Of a DNA stretch of 64,000 bases, positions 60,856 through 64,000 are shown piece by piece. The position numbers were made by a program, and so were the translations under genes. Position 1 is the stretch's first letter. Every line of letters begins with the position of its first letter. Source of the stretch: Acholoe squamosa (Eukaryota; Annelida; Polychaeta; Phyllodocida; Polynoidae); NCBI GenBank assembly GCA_949317995.1, contig OX439051.1:39063250-39127249 (forward strand), read 5' to 3'. The notes below the pieces were generated by a model that saw only the letters and a list, made by a program, of their open reading frames with translations, was not told the origin of the DNA and did not search any database.

Positions 60856-60941
60856 TAGACAATAAATCAACACGGTAAAAGGAACGCCCGCGCACCTCCT
60901 ACCGGGTGTACCTTTTACCGTGTTGATCCACAATTGTCTAC
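60856..60941. repeat. Hairpin repeat (family H), GATCAACACGG copy
   Basis: ATCAACACGGTAAAAGG and its complement CCTTTTACCGTGTTGAT with a GC-rich loop; flanks TTTAGACAAT / ATTGTCTA extend the pairing. Close relative of the 56.8-kb copy. Confidence 0.75.
60861..60866 (+). terminator. Possible polyadenylation signal of the host gene
   Basis: AATAAA lies about 355 bases after the host-gene stop codon. It falls in the left edge of a hairpin repeat (60856-60941), so it may belong to the repeat rather than the ancestral 3' untranslated region. No better AATAAA was seen closer to the stop. Confidence 0.35.
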
Positions 60942-61530
60942 AGCCTGGAAACTGCTACAGCCGTACTGCTAGCAGTGAAGCACTGAGCTGAATCCTTAAT
61001 TAAGTCCATGTTGTGTGTATGTTTTCATAGATTTTGAAGTGTTGAAGTGTGCACAAATACTGATATTGAAAGTTAGAAATGACAACTACCAATCAGTGAT
61101 TGATCCATAGAATGTGATGTATACTCATTTTTCAAGACATTGCCCTTCCTGCATCTTGATGTATGATTTGCTTTCAATGGTTTAGATATTGTTAGAGTGT
61201 AATTTCAGTTCCTTTGTTTTCATTAATTTTGGTTTTTGTTTTTAAGTCTACATAATCAGCATACATCTAGGGTTAAAAGATGTGTCCCAGGTTAACCGAA
61301 CCTACCCAGCATTTGATGACATGCTATTTGACAAGCTCCTACATAGTCCTTGTGTTTCCCTGTGTAAAATAAGATTGTAACACATTCTCAGAAATATTCA
61401 GTTGGATAGGCTTTACCTTGTGAATGTAATGTTATTGAATCAGAATGTACCTGTTTCTTGATTTTATTTTTAGGAAAAAGAGTTACCTGTCCAATAACTG
61501 TGGCTTTTTGATTTGTGATGTGTTTCATCG
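60942..61530. other. 3' flank of the host gene, nothing recognised
   Basis: AT-rich sequence after the terminal exon. It may include more of the 3' untranslated region; no ORF with a domain. Confidence 0.4.
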
Positions 61531-61531
61531 T

Positions 61532-61627
61532 AAGGTGCACGAGAATTGGTCCCCACTGAGGGTTATCACATGAGGTGAAGCCGAGTGTGATAACCCTCAG
61601 TAGGGACCATTTTGAGTGCTCCTTTGT
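61532..61627. repeat. Hairpin repeat (family H)
   Basis: Arms GCACGAGAATTGGTCCCCAC... (61537-61570) and ...AGGGACCATTTTGAGTGC (61586-61619), continuing through TGAGGGTTATCACA/TGTGATAACCCTCA. The loop reads TGAGGTGAAGCCGAG. Confidence 0.75.
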
Positions 61628-63800
61628 ATTTATCTCAAGTTATTTTTGTCAGAAATGTTCAAATAATCATTTATTTGGCATTAGTAATCATTTCATCATT
61701 AGTATATTACCATTTGCAATGATCTACTTCGCAGTGTGATATACGGAAGGGTTATCACTCTGGGAGGTGTGATACAGAGGTTCTTGGTTAAACCTATGGG
61801 GCTGTCATATTCAACTTGAGATAATTGATAAAGGTCCACAAGAATTACTGACTACTCAGGCTCATCTTGTGTGGCAAAGCCTGTTGAGTTTAAATACCAT
61901 AGTAGGAAACAATTCAAGCATTTAGTGTATTTAATTTGATTATAATTGAGTCTGTTGATCAAAGATGCGTCGTGAAGATGGACATATTATTGGTTATTTC
62001 AATATGGCATAATGTCACCCCCTCTGAAAGGTTAGTGGAAGGTATCCTGAGAATTACATGCTTTGTTAGTGATTTGGATGCATCTATGATAGTGTACTGT
62101 CTGCACTGATAGTGAGCAGTGTTAAGAAAGAGCAGTACTTGATTAGGGTAATTTAACCAAAAGACGTCCACATACATTGAGATCGCTGCCAAACAGAAAT
62201 ATGGGTTTTGCTCCTGGAATAACAGTCACCATGCAGTTGGTGGAATCAATGTTCATCAATGGTTTAGAAATGTCGATTCAGTATATTAGCAAAGCCATTT
62301 CTTTGGTCACTTTGTGGGGTGGACACCTCTAGGGATGAGGACGTCTTTCTTAACCTACCCCAACTCAACACTGGAGGTTAATTCAAAGGCTCTGCCATCG
62401 CTACCTATGAGATGTTAGTGATTTCCCTCCCTTATTCTTTACTGCGATGGTAAGGTCAGCCTGCCTTCCTTTCTGATAGCCAGCTACTTTTTAGTGAGCA
62501 CTGTTAGCCTCAGCCCTGCTTTCACTATTCCTAGCAGAACACACTGTGCACAGTGGCAACAGGTTCACAGAGAAAAAATAGCAGTGGAAGAAAAAAAAAA
62601 ACTCATTCTCTCAAGAGTCCCTACACTGGGTTTCTGCATAGAAGTACAGTGTCCCCCCTGCACCAACTAAGAGAGAGAAGGGAAGCAATATGTTACTATG
62701 CCCTTAACGCATGAGTATACTCAAGAGCCCTCAAGGAGTCAGAGAGAATTCATTCAAGTGCACCTAACTCATGAGTAACCTCAAGAGCCCCCACAGACTC
62801 TCAGCAGGTGCATTCACTTTTGTGACGAGGAATGTCCCCCCATACAGGTGCACTTGCTCTCATGGGAAACCACTATTTTATCACACTAACATCAGGTAGT
62901 ATTAGAAGTGGAACTGGAATAGTGAAGGACTGCATAGTACTTGCTATTCTTGACTGGCCTAACACCACTAGAAAATGTAGTGTAGTAACACTAGGTCTTA
63001 TGAGATGGTATGACATGTGCCTCATAGTTAGCGATGGCAGAGCCTTTTGAATTAACCTCCTGGACTACTGGAATACCCATGAAATAGAGTCAATGATACT
63101 CAATTTCCTAGCAGAAAACTAACACTACCCACCTGAGGGGCATTCAATAGGCAGCAAGCCCAGCACTCTGCGCACGCTGTACCCCTGAACGCTCTCAGAT
63201 TCCAGCTGCTAGAGCAAGATTGCATGCCATGCATACTGTGTAGCTGGCGTGCGGCTATTGAATTCCCCTCTGTTCTTACAGTCTTACCACTACAATTGTA
63301 GGCAGACCTGTAACAGTGGTTAGTACTTATATGACATTGCTACCTAAAGAGTACACTAACATTGCTAAATGTAGATGCTTAAACTGAGTTCAGCACTAAC
63401 ATTGCAGAAGGGGCAATGATGCACTAAATTGATTAGTTTTCCAGCAATAAGATGCATATTTTATTCATAATATCTCTGAAATACTAGAAAATGCAGCAGG
63501 GTTTACTTTTTAAGTGCCTTGACTATGGGCACATTATATTCAATATAATTAACTAAAATGACATGTCGATTCAAGAGCCAGTATCTCAATTCGTAAGTCA
63601 GTAAGATATTGTGTTTTAATTCAACTCCATGCTATATGTAATAATTATATGACAAAATATTACCCATACTTTTCAGATGTTGTTGATTGTTCAGAATAAT
63701 GTTATTATGATATCTCGGATGATCTGGGATTTTCCCCAAAATATTGTTACTAAGAGTTAATATCATTGTTATAATAATTATAAACTGTTGTTTTATTTAG
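61628..63800. other. Right flank, no gene seen
   Basis: Plain intergenic sequence. A loose repeat occurs at 62640-62820 (CTCATGAGTAACCTCAAGAGCCC and a similar copy about 60 bp before). Short ORFs (62192-61959, 62832-63050) carry no domain. Confidence 0.4.
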
Positions 63801-63802
63801 CG

Positions 63803-63921
63803 TTTAATGTATGTTATGGGAACGCACGAGTGGATTTACGGGTTAATAATCCACGACCCCGTAGGGGGAGTGGATTATTAACCCGTAAATACACGAGTGC
63901 GTTCCCATAACATGCATTAAA
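63803..63921. repeat. Hairpin repeat (family H), 52-bp arms
   Basis: Arms 63803-63854 and 63870-63921 (TTTAATGTATGTTATGGGAA... / ...TTCCCATAACATGCATTAAA), also pairing GGTTAATAATCCAC with GTGGATTATTAACC. The 15-base loop is GACCCCGTAGGGGGA. The longest of the five. Confidence 0.8.
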
Positions 63922-64000
63922 GTGTTTATCGAACATATTTCTCCATTTTGTATCAATTTCTTACCTTATAACCCCAGAATTAATCCATGAGAAGATATTT

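Overview
This window is animal (metazoan) genomic DNA. Coding exons are short and bounded by GT/AG splice sites, introns are long, and most of the sequence is transposons, foldback elements and minisatellites. The mix (a Polinton/Maverick element, Jockey/CR1-like LINEs, LTR retroelements, nested TA-target MITEs, tRNA-like SINE sequence) suggests a marine invertebrate. I cannot name the species or phylum from sequence alone.

One host gene spans almost the whole window on the + strand, from the ATG at 231 to the stop at 60505-60507. I built it by hand from eleven exons (231-353, 7007-7135, 15050-15151, 16321-16449, 49224-49388, 50002-50154, 50643-50792, 51035-51184, 55454-55642, 56247-56321, 60073-60507). 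Every intron is phase 0 and the exons sum to 1,800 nt, or 599 residues. Most internal exons encode one short amphipathic, basic helix followed by an acidic, Lys/Glu-rich linker. Exons 5 to 9 alternate two helix types (A-B-A-B-A). The protein ends in Cys-Val-Ile-Ile, a CaaX prenylation box. I do not recognise the family.

The introns hold the mobile DNA. Intron 1 (354-7006): a foldback element built of minisatellite arms (about 1935-2985), three nested TA-target MITEs (3162-4347) and another MITE (5234-6254). Intron 2: a minisatellite split by a MITE (7404-8115), a 5'-truncated LINE (8215-9800) and a palindromic MITE (13164-13430). Intron 3: a SINE-like tRNA remnant and nested MITEs. Intron 4, 33 kb long, holds two LINE fragments head to head (16777-19160), an LTR retrotransposon on the minus strand with both LTRs (20740-27353), a decayed Polinton (about 33070-44515) and a gag remnant on the minus strand (46740-48170). 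Introns 8 to 10 carry tRNA-like sequence, large inverted repeats and short GC-looped hairpins.

The Polinton has two divergent gene blocks that meet near 38.1-38.2 kb. Leftward: an unrecognised ORF, another unrecognised small ORF, a Death-domain-like ORF, the packaging ATPase, a PX-like small hydrophobic protein, a conserved Polinton protein, and the integrase. Rightward: a low-complexity ORF with repeated V-I/V-D-L/F motifs, a protein-primed family-B DNA polymerase, and an unrecognised Cys-rich ORF. Almost every gene is frameshifted. No major capsid gene or cysteine protease was recognised. The most notable observations are the Death-domain-like cargo ORF in the Polinton, the modular CaaX host gene, and a family of short hairpins for which an empty site is visible in the window.
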